From Catonella morbi ATCC 51271 (lineage in GTDB: Bacteria; Bacillota; Clostridia; Lachnospirales; Lachnospiraceae), in the NCBI RefSeq assembly GCF_000160035.2, contig NZ_KI535366.1, positions 211,571 through 275,570 of the forward strand: DNA of 64,000 bases, read 5' to 3'. The notes under the pieces were generated by a model. The model ran no database searches, was not told where the DNA came from, and was given only the letters and a program-made list of their open reading frames with translations. Shown piece by piece: positions 46,037 through 54,389 of this stretch. Within the stretch, counting starts at the first letter, position 1; every line of letters begins with the position of its first letter. The translations under genes were made by a program, and so were the position numbers.

Positions 46037-46062
46037 ACATTATAAATAAAATGAGTTATACT
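46034..46062 (+). promoter_or_regulatory. lexA promoter
   Basis: TTGACA at 46034-46039 and TATACT at 46057-46062, 17-base spacer; the -35 box shares bases with the SOS box at 46023-46036. Confidence 0.82.
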
Positions 46063-46097
46063 GTGTTCAAATATTTATTTGCTCTCGGAGGTTTATT

Positions 46098-46712
46098 ATG
46101 GCATACGGTAAAATCAGTGCTAAACAACAAGAAATATTAGATTATTTAAAAACTCAGGTATTATCTAAAGGATATCCGCCTTCAGTAAGGGAAATTTGTG
46201 AGGCAGTTCGATTAAAGTCTACTTCTTCAGTACATTCTCATCTTGAGACTTTGGAAAAGAACGGCTATATTAAACGTGATCCTACCAAACCACGTGCTAT
46301 AGAAATTGTAGATGATGAATTTAACATTACAAGACGTGAACTTATAAGTGTTCCGGTAATAGGTACTGTGGCTGCAGGAGAGCCTATTTTTGCTGTTGAA
46401 AATATCTCAGAATATTTTCCTATTCCGGCTGAATATATGCCTGCTGATGAGACCTTTATGCTCGTTGTAAAGGGTGACAGTATGATTAATGTCGGAGTAT
46501 ACAGCGGCGACAAAATCATTGTTAAAAAATGCTCTACGGCTTCAAACGGAGATATGGTTGTAGCTATGGTTGATGATTCCGCTACTGTTAAGACTTTTTA
46601 TAAAGAAAAAGGATATTTCAGATTACAACCGGAAAATGATTCTATGGAGCCGATTATTGTAGATCATGTAGATATTATAGGCAAGGTTATCGGACTTATA
46701 AGAATGTACTAA
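46098..46712 (+). CDS. lexA: SOS repressor LexA
   Basis: A 204-residue repressor with an N-terminal winged helix (YPPSVREICEAVRLKSTSSVHSH) and a C-terminal S24 self-cleavage domain. The cleavage bond Ala93-Gly94 and the Ser128/Lys165 catalytic pair (KGDSMINVG, TVKTFYKE) are visible. CTCGGAGG precedes the ATG. It controls its own gene, the divergent yneA and other repair genes through CGAAC-type boxes. A hairpin terminator lies 120 bases downstream. Confidence 0.97.
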   Translation: MAYGKISAKQQEILDYLKTQVLSKGYPPSVREICEAVRLKSTSSVHSHLETLEKNGYIKRDPTKPRAIEIVDDEFNITRRELISVPVIGTVAAGEPIFAVENISEYFPIPAEYMPADETFMLVVKGDSMINVGVYSGDKIIVKKCSTASNGDMVVAMVDDSATVKTFYKEKGYFRLQPENDSMEPIIVDHVDIIGKVIGLIRMY

Positions 46713-46830
46713 TCTTCAATCTTTGACCATAGACAGTTATTGAAAAGCATCAGCATAAAAGAGTAATTTCAGATATTTTGTTTAATTATGCATTTACTTA
46801 AGTTTTATAAATAAATTTGGTTAAATTATT

Positions 46831-46900
46831 AAAAGCTATCACAAATAATATATTTTCTAATCAGTATAGAATATAAAATATTGTTTATGATAGCTTTTTA
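46831..46900 (+). terminator. Intrinsic terminator after lexA
   Basis: AAAAGCTATCA and TGATAGCTTTTT are the ends of a long, AT-rich stem, followed by a TATTTTAT tail. It directly precedes repeat A2. Confidence 0.7.
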
Positions 46901-46904
46901 TTTT

Positions 46905-47076
46905 ATGATACAAGTGTCAAAAGTATAAAAATTCGATGCAAGCTTGCTTGCAAGAGAATTTATTATCTTTTGACACGCAAAAAATATGAGTAAGTAGCCA
47001 TTTTTTGCAAAAAAATGAGCGGATTACGAATATTTTTGCAAGGATTGCGGGAGGTGAAGCCGAAGCAATCCTGTAT
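46905..47076 (+). repeat. Repeat family A, copy A2
   Basis: It runs from ATGATACAAGTGTCAAAAG to GCAATCCTGTAT with three hairpins: GTGTCAAAAG with CTTTTGACAC around a GCAAGCTTGCTTGCAAG loop, GCAAAAAATAT with ATATTTTTGC, and GGATTGC with GCAATCC that encloses a smaller GGT-GAA-GCC hairpin. The 130 bases after it up to rsfS contain nothing I recognise; the reading frames that cross it have no ribosome site. Confidence 0.78.
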
Positions 47077-47206
47077 AATTCACTTTTAATTCGACAGCCG
47101 CTTTTAATAAAGAATCTCTCTGACAGAAACACATTTTGCAGCAACGCAGTTTACCCTACTTCGTACAAAATATTCACAATTACACACTTTTTAGCAGCTT
47201 GTATCT

Positions 47207-47563
47207 TTACTTAATAAGCATATCTACATCAAGCATTTTACCGTCAGACCAAATTCTTTCTATATTGTAAAACTCTCTGTCTTCTCTCGAGAAAATATGA
47301 ACTACAAATTCGCCAAAATCCATAAGAATCCAGTGCTCTGATCTGTTTCCTTCAATTCTTTCAGGGTTAATTCCTGCTTTTCCGAGACTTTCTTCTACTG
47401 CCTCCTGCAGAGCTTTCATCTGATTATCATTTTTAGCATCGGCTATTACAAAATACTCAGAAATAGTTGTAAGATGCCCAATATCTATTACTTTAATATC
47501 ATTTGCTAAATGTTCATCCAAAGCTTTGCAGGTTATTCTTACCGCATCTAAAATATTATCCAT
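47207..47563 (-). CDS. rsfS: Ribosomal silencing factor RsfS
   Basis: A 118-residue protein of the RsfS/Iojap family that binds ribosomal protein L14 and blocks subunit joining under starvation. Family blocks are seen: KVIDIGHLTTISEYFVIADAK, NPERIEGNRSEHWILMDFGEFVVHIFSREDREFYNIERIW. It is the last gene of the nadD-yqeK-rsfS run and starts on the stop of yqeK (TAATG). Confidence 0.96.
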   Translation of the reverse strand: MDNILDAVRITCKALDEHLANDIKVIDIGHLTTISEYFVIADAKNDNQMKALQEAVEESLGKAGINPERIEGNRSEHWILMDFGEFVVHIFSREDREFYNIERIWSDGKMLDVDMLIK

Positions 47564-48147
47564 TATCCCTCCACGATTTTTCTGTAAAATTCAAAGGCTT
47601 CTTCGGTTCTTTTATCCATCACACCATTATGATTATTTATCATTGCTATAACTGATTTTAGTTCATATAAGGTTGCTTTGTGTAAATCGGTAAATGCACA
47701 AGCCCTCATCTCATCTATATAAGGCAAAGCCGGTCTGCCGGGCTCTATATAATCAGCCACATAAATAATTTCCTCTAAAAGGCTCATATCAGGTCTTCCT
47801 GTAGTATGATATAAAATAGCCGAAAGCACATCTTCATCATCTACACCATATACATTTTTAGCAAAATAAGCTCCAAGCTTGGTATGCAGCAAGCCCGGTG
47901 AGAGTCTTTCCGCCTCGGACACTTCTATTCCATACTTTTCACATTCAGCTATCATTTCAGAGCTTTTTAAGTATTTAGCACAATCATGTAACAGTCCTGC
48001 GAGTTCTGCCTTATAAATATCTGCACCATGGCTCATTGCAAGAGAAGCTGCTGTATAGGATACACCTAAAGTATGGTAGAATCTGTATTCAGGCAAGACT
48101 TCCCTAAGTTTATTCTGTAAATCTAAAATTCTTATGGTTTCATCCAT
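47563..48147 (-). CDS. yqeK: HD-domain diadenosine tetraphosphatase YqeK
   Basis: A 194-residue HD-domain phosphohydrolase. The HD motif is in GLLHDCAKYL, with further metal ligands in SPGLLHTKLGAY and HTTGRPDMSLLEEIIYVADYIEPGR. YqeK enzymes split Ap4A symmetrically to ADP. It sits between nadD and rsfS, its common place in Firmicutes, 1 base after nadD. Confidence 0.95.
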   Translation of the reverse strand: MDETIRILDLQNKLREVLPEYRFYHTLGVSYTAASLAMSHGADIYKAELAGLLHDCAKYLKSSEMIAECEKYGIEVSEAERLSPGLLHTKLGAYFAKNVYGVDDEDVLSAILYHTTGRPDMSLLEEIIYVADYIEPGRPALPYIDEMRACAFTDLHKATLYELKSVIAMINNHNGVMDKRTEEAFEFYRKIVEG

Positions 48148-48148
48148 G

Positions 48149-48781
48149 TCAGCTCTCCTTATACAGTCCGTTTTTTAGAATATAATTCATAACCTTTTCA
48201 TTGATTTCGAGCTTCTTTGCATCCTTTATGCCCTCAGATATATGTTTCCTTATTTCTGTTGAGGAAACAGAATTAACTGCAAAATTAATTTCAGCTAATC
48301 GTACATTTACAAAGGCTTTTTTCAAGACATTTTCAATATGTTCCTTGCATTTATCAGCCTCGCTTCCAATTCTTGAAGCATACAATATGACTGCATTGTC
48401 AAATATAGTCTGAGGTTCGTGCCAGTCTTCAAGATAAAGTACAGAATCTCCTCCTATAATCAGGTAAAATTCTGAATTTGGATATTTCTCTTTTAATAAA
48501 ATAAGAGTATCGGAGGTGTAGCTTATATCATTTCTTAGCAGCTCAAAATCAGACGGGAATATATTTTTTTCACCTTCAAGAGCTAACTTAATCATTTCAT
48601 ATCTGTGACTGTCAGCCACAATTTCCATTCCAAGTTTATTGGGTGGAATCTTTGCAGGCATTACCCAGACTTCAGATAGATTATAATCAGCTAAAGCCGC
48701 CCTTGCAATCTCAACATGCGTGTTATGAATCGGATTAAAAGTACCGCCTAAAATACCTATTTTCTTCATTTTGTCACTCAT
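48149..48781 (-). CDS. nadD: Nicotinate-nucleotide adenylyltransferase
   Basis: A 210-residue enzyme that makes deamido-NAD from nicotinate mononucleotide and ATP. The nucleotidyl-transferase motif GGTFNPIHNTHVEIA is at the start and the terminal VSSTEIRKHISEG block is present. It starts at the stop of yhbY (overlap of one base) and belongs to the same transcription unit. Confidence 0.97.
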   Translation of the reverse strand: MSDKMKKIGILGGTFNPIHNTHVEIARAALADYNLSEVWVMPAKIPPNKLGMEIVADSHRYEMIKLALEGEKNIFPSDFELLRNDISYTSDTLILLKEKYPNSEFYLIIGGDSVLYLEDWHEPQTIFDNAVILYASRIGSEADKCKEHIENVLKKAFVNVRLAEINFAVNSVSSTEIRKHISEGIKDAKKLEINEKVMNYILKNGLYKES

Positions 48782-49074
48782 TATTTCTTAGGAAGCTCAA
48801 TCTTCTTATTATCTTTTGATTCCTTATAAAGTACTATCTTTTTTCCTATTACCTGAACAACCTGTGAATGGGTGCGTTCAGCCAAAACCTTGGCTATTTC
48901 CTTTGGTTCATCTAAGCAATTCTTAAGCACTGCAATTTTAATAAGCTCTCTTGTTTCAAGAACTTCTGCAATTGCTGTTGTAAATTCAGGTGTTATACTT
49001 GCTTTTCCCACATTGAATACAGGATCTAACTTCATTGCAAGGCTTTTCAAATATGCTCTCTGTTTACTGGTCAT
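48781..49074 (-). CDS. yhbY: RNA-binding protein YhbY
   Basis: A 97-residue CRM-domain protein that binds pre-50S ribosomes. It begins MTSKQRAYLKSLAMKLDPVF and contains NVGKASITPEF and AEVLETRELIKI of the family. The ATG at 49074 has TAGGAGA upstream; the longer frame to 49107 would overlap obgE. It is in the obgE-yhbY-nadD-yqeK-rsfS cluster. Confidence 0.95.
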   Translation of the reverse strand: MTSKQRAYLKSLAMKLDPVFNVGKASITPEFTTAIAEVLETRELIKIAVLKNCLDEPKEIAKVLAERTHSQVVQVIGKKIVLYKESKDNKKIELPKK

Positions 49075-49090
49075 GTTGTCTCCTATTTTA

Positions 49091-50377
49091 TTATTTATAA
49101 TAATCAAAACTTAAGTCACCTAAATTTACAAGGTCACCTTCCTCTATACCAAGTTCTTCCAACCTATCAATAATCCCCTGGTCACGAAGGAATTTCTGGA
49201 AGAATGCAAAGCCTTTTTCATCATCAAGATTGGTGTAACCAAGCATCTTATCAATTTTTGAGCCCTTAACAAGATATTCTCCTTCTTTCACCTTGGTGAT
49301 TTCAAGAGGACTCTCTTCTATTACAAGGTCAGAAGCATCAAATTCCTTATGGAAAACCACAGGACTTCTGTCCAGAGTCTTAAGTATATCATTCACAGCA
49401 TACAAAAGTTCTTTTATGCCTTTTCCTGAAACCGCAGAAATAGGATAAATAGCAATATTTTCATTATCGAAGGCTTCATGAAATTCCTTAAGCTTTTCCT
49501 TTGCCTCATTACCATAGAATAAGTCTGTTTTATTGGCAGCAATTATTTGAGGAATTTTCAATAACTCAGGATTATAGTTTCCAAGCTCTTTATTGATATT
49601 TTTTATATCTTCAATAGGATCTCTGCCCTCTGAGCCTGAGATATCAACCACATGAACAATAACTCTTGTTCTCTCTATATGTCTTAAGAACTGATGTCCA
49701 AGCCCTACTCCGTCAGCTGCTCCTTCTATAAGTCCCGGAATATCGGCAATTACAAAACCTGTACCTCCGCCAAGGTCTACTACACCAAGGTTCGGATGTA
49801 AAGTTGTAAAGTGATAGTTTGCAATCTTAGGCTTGGCATTAGTACAACGAGAAAGTATGGTTGACTTTCCTACATTTGGGTAACCTACGAGCCCCACATC
49901 CGCAATAAGTTTAAGCTCTAATATCAGAGTAAGCTCTATTCCCGGTTTTCCCGGCTGCGCATAGGTAGGAACCTGCATTGTAGGTGTGGCATAGTTCATA
50001 TTGCCCTTGCCGCCTCTGCCGCCTTTGAGAATAACTTCCCTTTTGTTCTCACCTGACATATCCACTATAACTTTTCCGGATTCTGCCTCTTTTACCACGG
50101 TACCCTCAGGTACTTTTATAATTATATCCTCGCCGTCTTTTCCATGACAACGTTTTTTTCCGCCTTCATCGCCATCTTTGGCATAATATTTTCTTACAAA
50201 TCTGAATTCATTGAGTGTATTTATATTTTTATCAACTTCAATGATTACATCTCCGCCGTCTCCGCCGTCTCCGCCATCCGGACCACCGGCCGCTACAAAA
50301 AGCTCGCGTCTGAAACTTACATGGCCGTTACCGCCATTACCTGATTTTACATATATTTTTGCACTATCTGCAAACAT
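49091..50377 (-). CDS. obgE: GTPase Obg
   Basis: A 428-residue GTPase that works in ribosome assembly and stress control. It has the Gly-rich Obg domain (SGNGGNGHVSFRRE), the G domain with G1 GYPNVGKST, G3 DIPGLIEGA, G4 NKTD and a C-terminal OCT domain. GGAAATG lies before the ATG. A strong terminator hairpin ends only 18 bases before its start, so expression after rpmA is probably reduced. Confidence 0.97.
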   Translation of the reverse strand: MFADSAKIYVKSGNGGNGHVSFRRELFVAAGGPDGGDGGDGGDVIIEVDKNINTLNEFRFVRKYYAKDGDEGGKKRCHGKDGEDIIIKVPEGTVVKEAESGKVIVDMSGENKREVILKGGRGGKGNMNYATPTMQVPTYAQPGKPGIELTLILELKLIADVGLVGYPNVGKSTILSRCTNAKPKIANYHFTTLHPNLGVVDLGGGTGFVIADIPGLIEGAADGVGLGHQFLRHIERTRVIVHVVDISGSEGRDPIEDIKNINKELGNYNPELLKIPQIIAANKTDLFYGNEAKEKLKEFHEAFDNENIAIYPISAVSGKGIKELLYAVNDILKTLDRSPVVFHKEFDASDLVIEESPLEITKVKEGEYLVKGSKIDKMLGYTNLDDEKGFAFFQKFLRDQGIIDRLEELGIEEGDLVNLGDLSFDYYK

Positions 50378-50394
50378 TTTTCATTTCCTTTTTA

Positions 50395-50435
50395 TAAAAA
50401 ATGCTCCAAATCTATGCTACACAAAGATTTGGAGC
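50395..50435 (-). terminator. Terminator / attenuator between rpmA and obgE
   Basis: On the minus strand GCTCCAAATCT and AGATTTGGAGC form an 11-bp perfect stem around 13 nt, followed by ATTTTTT. It stands between two genes of one cluster, so it may let through only part of the transcripts. Confidence 0.85.
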
Positions 50436-50448
50436 TAATTACCAGTTA

Positions 50449-50739
50449 TTATTCCGCTACAGCTACAGGATAAACAGAAACCTGCTTTCTGTCTCTGCCT
50501 AATCTCTCAAATTTAACTTTTCCATCAACTGTTGCAAATAATGTATCATCTTTACCGATTCCTACATTTGTGCCGGGATGGATATGAGTTCCACGCTGTC
50601 TATAAAGAATATTTCCAGCTAATACGAACTGACCATCTGCTCTCTTAGCACCAAGTCTTTTGGACTCAGAATCTCTGCCGTTCTTTGTAGAACCAACACC
50701 CTTCTTATGAGCAAAAAACTGAAGGTTCAATCTTAACAT
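50449..50739 (-). CDS. rpmA: 50S ribosomal protein L27
   Basis: A 96-residue ribosomal protein. It carries the Firmicutes N-terminal extension [14 protein letters not shown], which the Prp protease removes after LQFFA; the prp gene is directly upstream. The rest shows the usual [18 protein letters not shown] and [14 protein letters not shown]. Confidence 0.98.
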   Translation of the reverse strand: MLRLNLQFFAHKKGVGSTKNGRDSESKRLGAKRADGQFVLAGNILYRQRGTHIHPGTNVGIGKDDTLFATVDGKVKFERLGRDRKQVSVYPVAVAE

Positions 50740-50743
50740 CGCA

Positions 50744-51073
50744 TTACACCTCCTGCCTTAGTATAGTAATGAACTTTTTACCGTATTCATGTGATATTCC
50801 ATCAAGACCTAACATCAGAGATTTCATAAGTAAATCAGCTTTTTCACTTAATTTACCCTTAAATTCAGCCTTCAGATAACCCTTAGCAGCGTTATCTATA
50901 GCATTGAATTCATCTCCGCACAATGCCTCAATAGAGTTCAGCGTATTCAGAGCTAATATAGAAACTGCAGCACACACTATATCATTGCCATAATCCGCAA
51001 ATAAAGCATGCCCTGAAAATTCAATACTCTTATAATCGCCGTTTTTGTCTACAGACACAACAACCTTAATCAT
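50744..51073 (-). CDS. prp: Ribosomal-processing cysteine protease Prp
   Basis: A 109-residue cysteine protease that trims the L27 extension. The catalytic His and Cys are in [19 protein letters not shown]. It lies between rplU and rpmA as in other Firmicutes, with 2- and 4-base gaps. Confidence 0.95.
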   Translation of the reverse strand: MIKVVVSVDKNGDYKSIEFSGHALFADYGNDIVCAAVSILALNTLNSIEALCGDEFNAIDNAAKGYLKAEFKGKLSEKADLLMKSLMLGLDGISHEYGKKFITILRQEV

Positions 51074-51075
51074 AA

Positions 51076-51384
51076 TTAAGCGTTGATTTTTTCAATCTTA
51101 AGCTTAGTATATAACTGTCTATGTCCGTTTTTCTTGTGGTATCCACTCTTGCGTTTATACTTGTAGACAACAATCTTAGGTCCCTTGCCTTCTTTTTCAA
51201 CTGTAGCTGTTACAGTAGCACCAGCTACTACAGGGTTTCCAAGAACGAACTTGTCACCACCGATTGCAAGAACCTGATCAAAGGTATAAGACTCTCCGGC
51301 TGCTACACCAAGCTTTTCAACCTGAATAACATCACCTTCAGCTACCTTATACTGCTTACCACCTGTTGCAATAATTGCGTACAT
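51076..51384 (-). CDS. rplU: 50S ribosomal protein L21
   Basis: A 102-residue ribosomal protein beginning [18 protein letters not shown] and ending with the [15 protein letters not shown] block. It leads the rplU-prp-rpmA operon; AGGAGGAGC precedes its ATG. An L21 leader-like 5' UTR lies before it. Confidence 0.98.
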   Translation of the reverse strand: MYAIIATGGKQYKVAEGDVIQVEKLGVAAGESYTFDQVLAIGGDKFVLGNPVVAGATVTATVEKEGKGPKIVVYKYKRKSGYHKKNGHRQLYTKLKIEKINA

Positions 51385-51385
51385 A

Positions 51386-51467
51386 TGGCTCCTCCTATTA
51401 TAATTCTCGCCTGCCTAGGTGTCATCCATTTGGACAAACTTATACCCATACAGTGCGGCACAAAATA
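51386..51467 (-). ncRNA. Probable ribosomal protein L21 leader
   Basis: The 80-base untranslated leader between the promoter and rplU contains conserved-looking elements (GTGCCGCACTGTATGGGTAT and CCAAATGGATGACACC, CTAGGCAGGCGAG) as expected of the L21 leader that regulates rplU. I base this on position and partial pattern only. Confidence 0.55.
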
Positions 51468-51468
51468 T

Positions 51469-51497
51469 AGTTTAGCATGTGTTTGAAAAGATGTCAA
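51469..51497 (-). promoter_or_regulatory. rplU operon promoter
   Basis: On the minus strand TTGACA (51497-51492) and TAAACT (51474-51469), with a 17-base spacer. Confidence 0.8.
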
Positions 51498-51603
51498 CTG
51501 TTTTTTTAGTCTTTCACCGCTTCCAAGCGGAAAGCGGAAGTCTATCGTAACGAAACTTTGCTGCTTCATTATAGCTTAGGTTAAATTTTCCCATAATTAT
51601 ATC

Positions 51604-52803
51604 CTATCTTCTGTTTATCCAGGCTCCATTTGTAAAATCAGGTATGGCAACAGGTGCTCCGCCCATATTTATTGACTGTTCTGCAAGCACTGATATACTC
51701 ATCCAGGCAGCCATATCATATACATCTATATTAGGTTCTTTTCTATTTAATACACAATCAATAAAATCTGAAAATACTAAATAATCCATACCATCATGAC
51801 CTTTTTTTACGCCATTTTCAAGGTATTCTTTCCAAAGTGGATGCTCATATTTTTTGCGATACTCCTCAACATTGTTCCAATGCTTGCTCCACTCAAAATG
51901 ATCGTTCTCCGTATACTCATTATCCAAAAAAATAGAATGATTATCTTCCGTGTATATGCCTTTTGTGCCATGAATTGTGTACCCTCTTGAATAGTAACGT
52001 GGTAAAGTGGTATCAAGGCTGAGAAGAATAGTTTCACCGTTTGCACATTTTATTATTGTATTTACAATATCAGCCTGATTGAATGTTGTATTCATCAGTT
52101 CTTCATCATCACTCTTTTTTTCTTTAATATACTCATTAAGTCCAAATGAACCTGAAGCAACAGACGTAAGGCTTAACATACGATTTCCCTTATTAATATT
52201 TAGCAGTTTTGCTATCGGTCCCAATTCATGGGTCGGGTAGTTCTCTGTATTTCTATGTATGTAGTTATTTAGCCTATAATGGCGATTTTCTTTGCCAAAA
52301 GCAATTTCGCCTCTTAGATCGTGTTTGTAACCGCCCTCACAATGAACTATCCTTCCAAGAAGACCAAGTTCTTTCATATGGCTTACAAGCATTTCATCCC
52401 TGCCGTATACACAGTTTTCAAGCAGCATTACAGGAACTTTTGTTTCTTCATAGGCTTCAACTATTTTCCAGCATTCTCTAAGCGAATAAGCTCCGCCCAC
52501 CTCACAGCCTACAGCCTTTCCCTTGTGCATTGCTTCTATACATATATCTATATGCTTATCCCATGAAGTACAGAGAATCACAGCATCTACATCTCTCATT
52601 TCAAGTATTTCTTTATAATTTGTTGTTGTTGTAGGGCGGATAAATCCTGCTTTTTCAATAACATCAGCACCTTCCTTACATCTGTCCTCATACTTATCAC
52701 AAACAGCTGTAAACTCAGCCAAAGGATGTTCAAGATACGCTGTTTCAAGAAGTCCTTTCCCTCTGCTTCCAAGACCAATCATAGCTAATCTTAATTTGTT
52801 CAT
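51604..52803 (-). CDS. Gfo/Idh/MocA-family oxidoreductase
   Basis: A 399-residue NAD(P)-dependent oxidoreductase: Rossmann domain at the N-terminus (LAMIGLGSRGKGLL) with the catalytic-region motif AVGCEVGGAYSLRECW, then a sugar-binding beta domain (THELGPIAKLLNI, GYTIHGTKGIYTEDN). Family members oxidise or reduce sugars or act in glycan deacylation or glycosidase reactions. It is a single gene between the ribosomal cluster and ldh, with repeat A3 upstream. The substrate is unknown. Confidence 0.88.
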   Translation of the reverse strand: MNKLRLAMIGLGSRGKGLLETAYLEHPLAEFTAVCDKYEDRCKEGADVIEKAGFIRPTTTTNYKEILEMRDVDAVILCTSWDKHIDICIEAMHKGKAVGCEVGGAYSLRECWKIVEAYEETKVPVMLLENCVYGRDEMLVSHMKELGLLGRIVHCEGGYKHDLRGEIAFGKENRHYRLNNYIHRNTENYPTHELGPIAKLLNINKGNRMLSLTSVASGSFGLNEYIKEKKSDDEELMNTTFNQADIVNTIIKCANGETILLSLDTTLPRYYSRGYTIHGTKGIYTEDNHSIFLDNEYTENDHFEWSKHWNNVEEYRKKYEHPLWKEYLENGVKKGHDGMDYLVFSDFIDCVLNRKEPNIDVYDMAAWMSISVLAEQSINMGGAPVAIPDFTNGAWINRR

Positions 52804-52900
52804 CTCACTTCTCCTATTCTGTATTATATATTAGCCTTTAACCCCTGATAATACAATTCATTCAATAGCAACTTTTAAAAATTGCAAATAAATTATTTAT

Positions 52901-53100
52901 ATGATACAAGTGTCAAAAGTATAAAAATTCTGTGCAAGCTTGCTTGCAAAAGAATTTATTATCTTTTGACACGCAAAAAATATGAGTAAGTAGCCATTTT
53001 TTGCAAAAAAATGAGCGGATTACGAATATTTTTGCAAGGATTGCGAGAAGCGAAGCTGTAGCAATCCTGTATCAATGGGTGTCAAATACTTTTGACACCC
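52901..53100 (+). repeat. Repeat family A, longest copy A3
   Basis: It has the same three hairpins as A2 and in addition a compact terminal hairpin, GGGTGTCAAA with TTTTGACACCC (53077-53100), that repeats the first stem. Imperfect direct repeats ATTTATATGATACAA and ATTTATATTTTGATACAA flank it. It lies upstream of the Gfo/Idh gene. Confidence 0.8.
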
Positions 53101-53187
53101 ACATCATTTATATTTTGATACAAAAACTAAAATAATTCTATCATAAAATATTAGTTATTTCATCATTAATTGAAACTATTTAACTAT

Positions 53188-53225
53188 AAAAAGACCATCT
53201 GAAAATATTTTTCTCAGACAGTCTT
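53188..53225 (-). terminator. Intrinsic terminator after ldh
   Basis: On the minus strand AAGAC, TCTGA pair with TCAGA, GTCTT around an AT loop, followed by TTTTTATAG. Confidence 0.75.
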
Positions 53226-53256
53226 AAATTGATAATAAATAAGATTAATTAAAGTT

Positions 53257-54201
53257 TTAAATATCCAATTCTTCAATAATTCCCTTAAGAATACCGGCTG
53301 AATCCCTAAGCCTCTTAAGTTCATCCTCATCAAGCTTAATAGGTACCTGAGTCTCTATCCCTTCACTTCCTACTATACAAGGCATACTGAGTACCACACC
53401 GTCTATTCCCAGTTCACCATGCATCATAGCGGAAACCGGAAGAATAGACTTCTCATCTCTTACTATGCACTCACAAATCCTCTTTACCGCCATAGCTACA
53501 CCAAAATAAGTAGCCCTCTTTCTCTGAATAATCTCATAAGCGGCATTTTTAACCTCTTCAGCAATGTTTTTTTCTGCTTCATCATGGCTGTAGTGACCTC
53601 GCATTTCACAAAAATCATTGAGAGGAATACCAGAAACATTGGCAGAGCTGAATACTGCTATTTCGCTGTCTCCATGCTCTCCTATTATAAATGCATGTAT
53701 GCTTCTTGAATCAACTCCCAAATGAGCACTAAGTCTGGTCTTAAGACGACCCGTATCAAGTACTGTACCCGAACCGATTACCCTGTTTTCAGGCAGTCCT
53801 GAAAGTTTCTGTGCCACAGCAGTAAGGATATCTACAGGGTTTGCAACTATGAGCAGAATTCCCTTGAAATCCCTGCTTGCTATCTCAGGTATGATGCTCT
53901 TAAATATACCTACATTTTTATGAACAAGGTCAAGTCTTGTTTCATCAGGCTTCTGATTAGCTCCAGCTGTCACTATAACTATACCTGCATCCCTTACATC
54001 ATCATAGTTTCCGGCATAAACACGCATTTGTTTTGCAAAAGGTATACCATGACTGATATCCATAGCCTCTCCCTCAGCCTTATCCATATCTGCATCTATC
54101 ATGGCTATTTCCGAAAAAAGTCCGCTCTGCATAAGGGCAAAAACTGATGCAGAACCTACAAACCCGCAACCAACCATAACCGCTTTTCTAAAATTTATCA
54201 T
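53257..54201 (-). CDS. ldh: L-lactate dehydrogenase
   Basis: A 314-residue enzyme that reduces pyruvate to lactate with NADH. The nucleotide motif is VGCGFVGSASVF, the Arg/Asp region LIVANPVDIL and the catalytic His in IIGEHGDSE. It is a single-gene unit with a -10 box TATAAT and a dyad TGAGA-N5-TCTCA at its start of transcription, and a terminator downstream. The MDH alternative is less likely: the substrate-loop sequence AGANQKPDETRLDL is LDH-like. Confidence 0.94.
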   Translation of the reverse strand: MINFRKAVMVGCGFVGSASVFALMQSGLFSEIAMIDADMDKAEGEAMDISHGIPFAKQMRVYAGNYDDVRDAGIVIVTAGANQKPDETRLDLVHKNVGIFKSIIPEIASRDFKGILLIVANPVDILTAVAQKLSGLPENRVIGSGTVLDTGRLKTRLSAHLGVDSRSIHAFIIGEHGDSEIAVFSSANVSGIPLNDFCEMRGHYSHDEAEKNIAEEVKNAAYEIIQRKRATYFGVAMAVKRICECIVRDEKSILPVSAMMHGELGIDGVVLSMPCIVGSEGIETQVPIKLDEDELKRLRDSAGILKGIIEELDI

Positions 54202-54219
54202 AAATTCTCCTTTCTTAGT

Positions 54220-54239
54220 TGAGATTTGTTCTCATTATA
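54220..54239 (-). promoter_or_regulatory. ldh -10 box and overlapping dyad
   Basis: TATAAT (54239-54234) is followed at once by TGAGAACAAATCTCA, a perfect 5-bp dyad with a 5-base spacer. The -35 region is weak, which is usual for a regulated promoter. A repressor site is possible. Confidence 0.5.
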
Positions 54240-54334
54240 ACATTAATAGGTTTGTAATGATAGATATGTTTTAATAATAAGACATAAAATATAATTGCAG
54301 TAAATTCAATTGTCAGCTAAATACTTTTTTGTTT

Positions 54335-54375
54335 AAAAAGGCAGAAATCAATCTATTAAATTGATAACTGCCTTT
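54335..54375 (-). terminator. Intrinsic terminator after the small amidase
   Basis: On the minus strand AAAGGCAG and ATCAAT pair with ATTGAT and CTGCCTTTTT, closed by a short loop and followed by a T-run. Confidence 0.85.
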
Positions 54376-54389
54376 GTATAAAGCTTTAA

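Noticed and set aside
46808-46832. AAATTTGGTTAAATTATT resembles a family B end
   Set aside because: Too short and without a matching partner or the subterminal sequence; likely chance in AT-rich sequence or part of the lexA terminator stem.
46917-47214. Reading frames of 69 and 75 codons on both strands across repeat A2
   Set aside because: They run through hairpins of a repeat, lack ribosome sites and have no counterpart in copies A3 and A4.
49074-49107. Longer yhbY start at 49107
   Set aside because: It would overlap obgE and lacks a ribosome site; 49074 has TAGGAGA and matches the family start.
51515-51560. GC-rich CCGCTT/AAGCGG palindromes as a terminator of the Gfo/Idh gene
   Set aside because: The stem is followed by an A-run instead of a T-run on the minus strand, so it does not fit an intrinsic terminator; its role is unclear.
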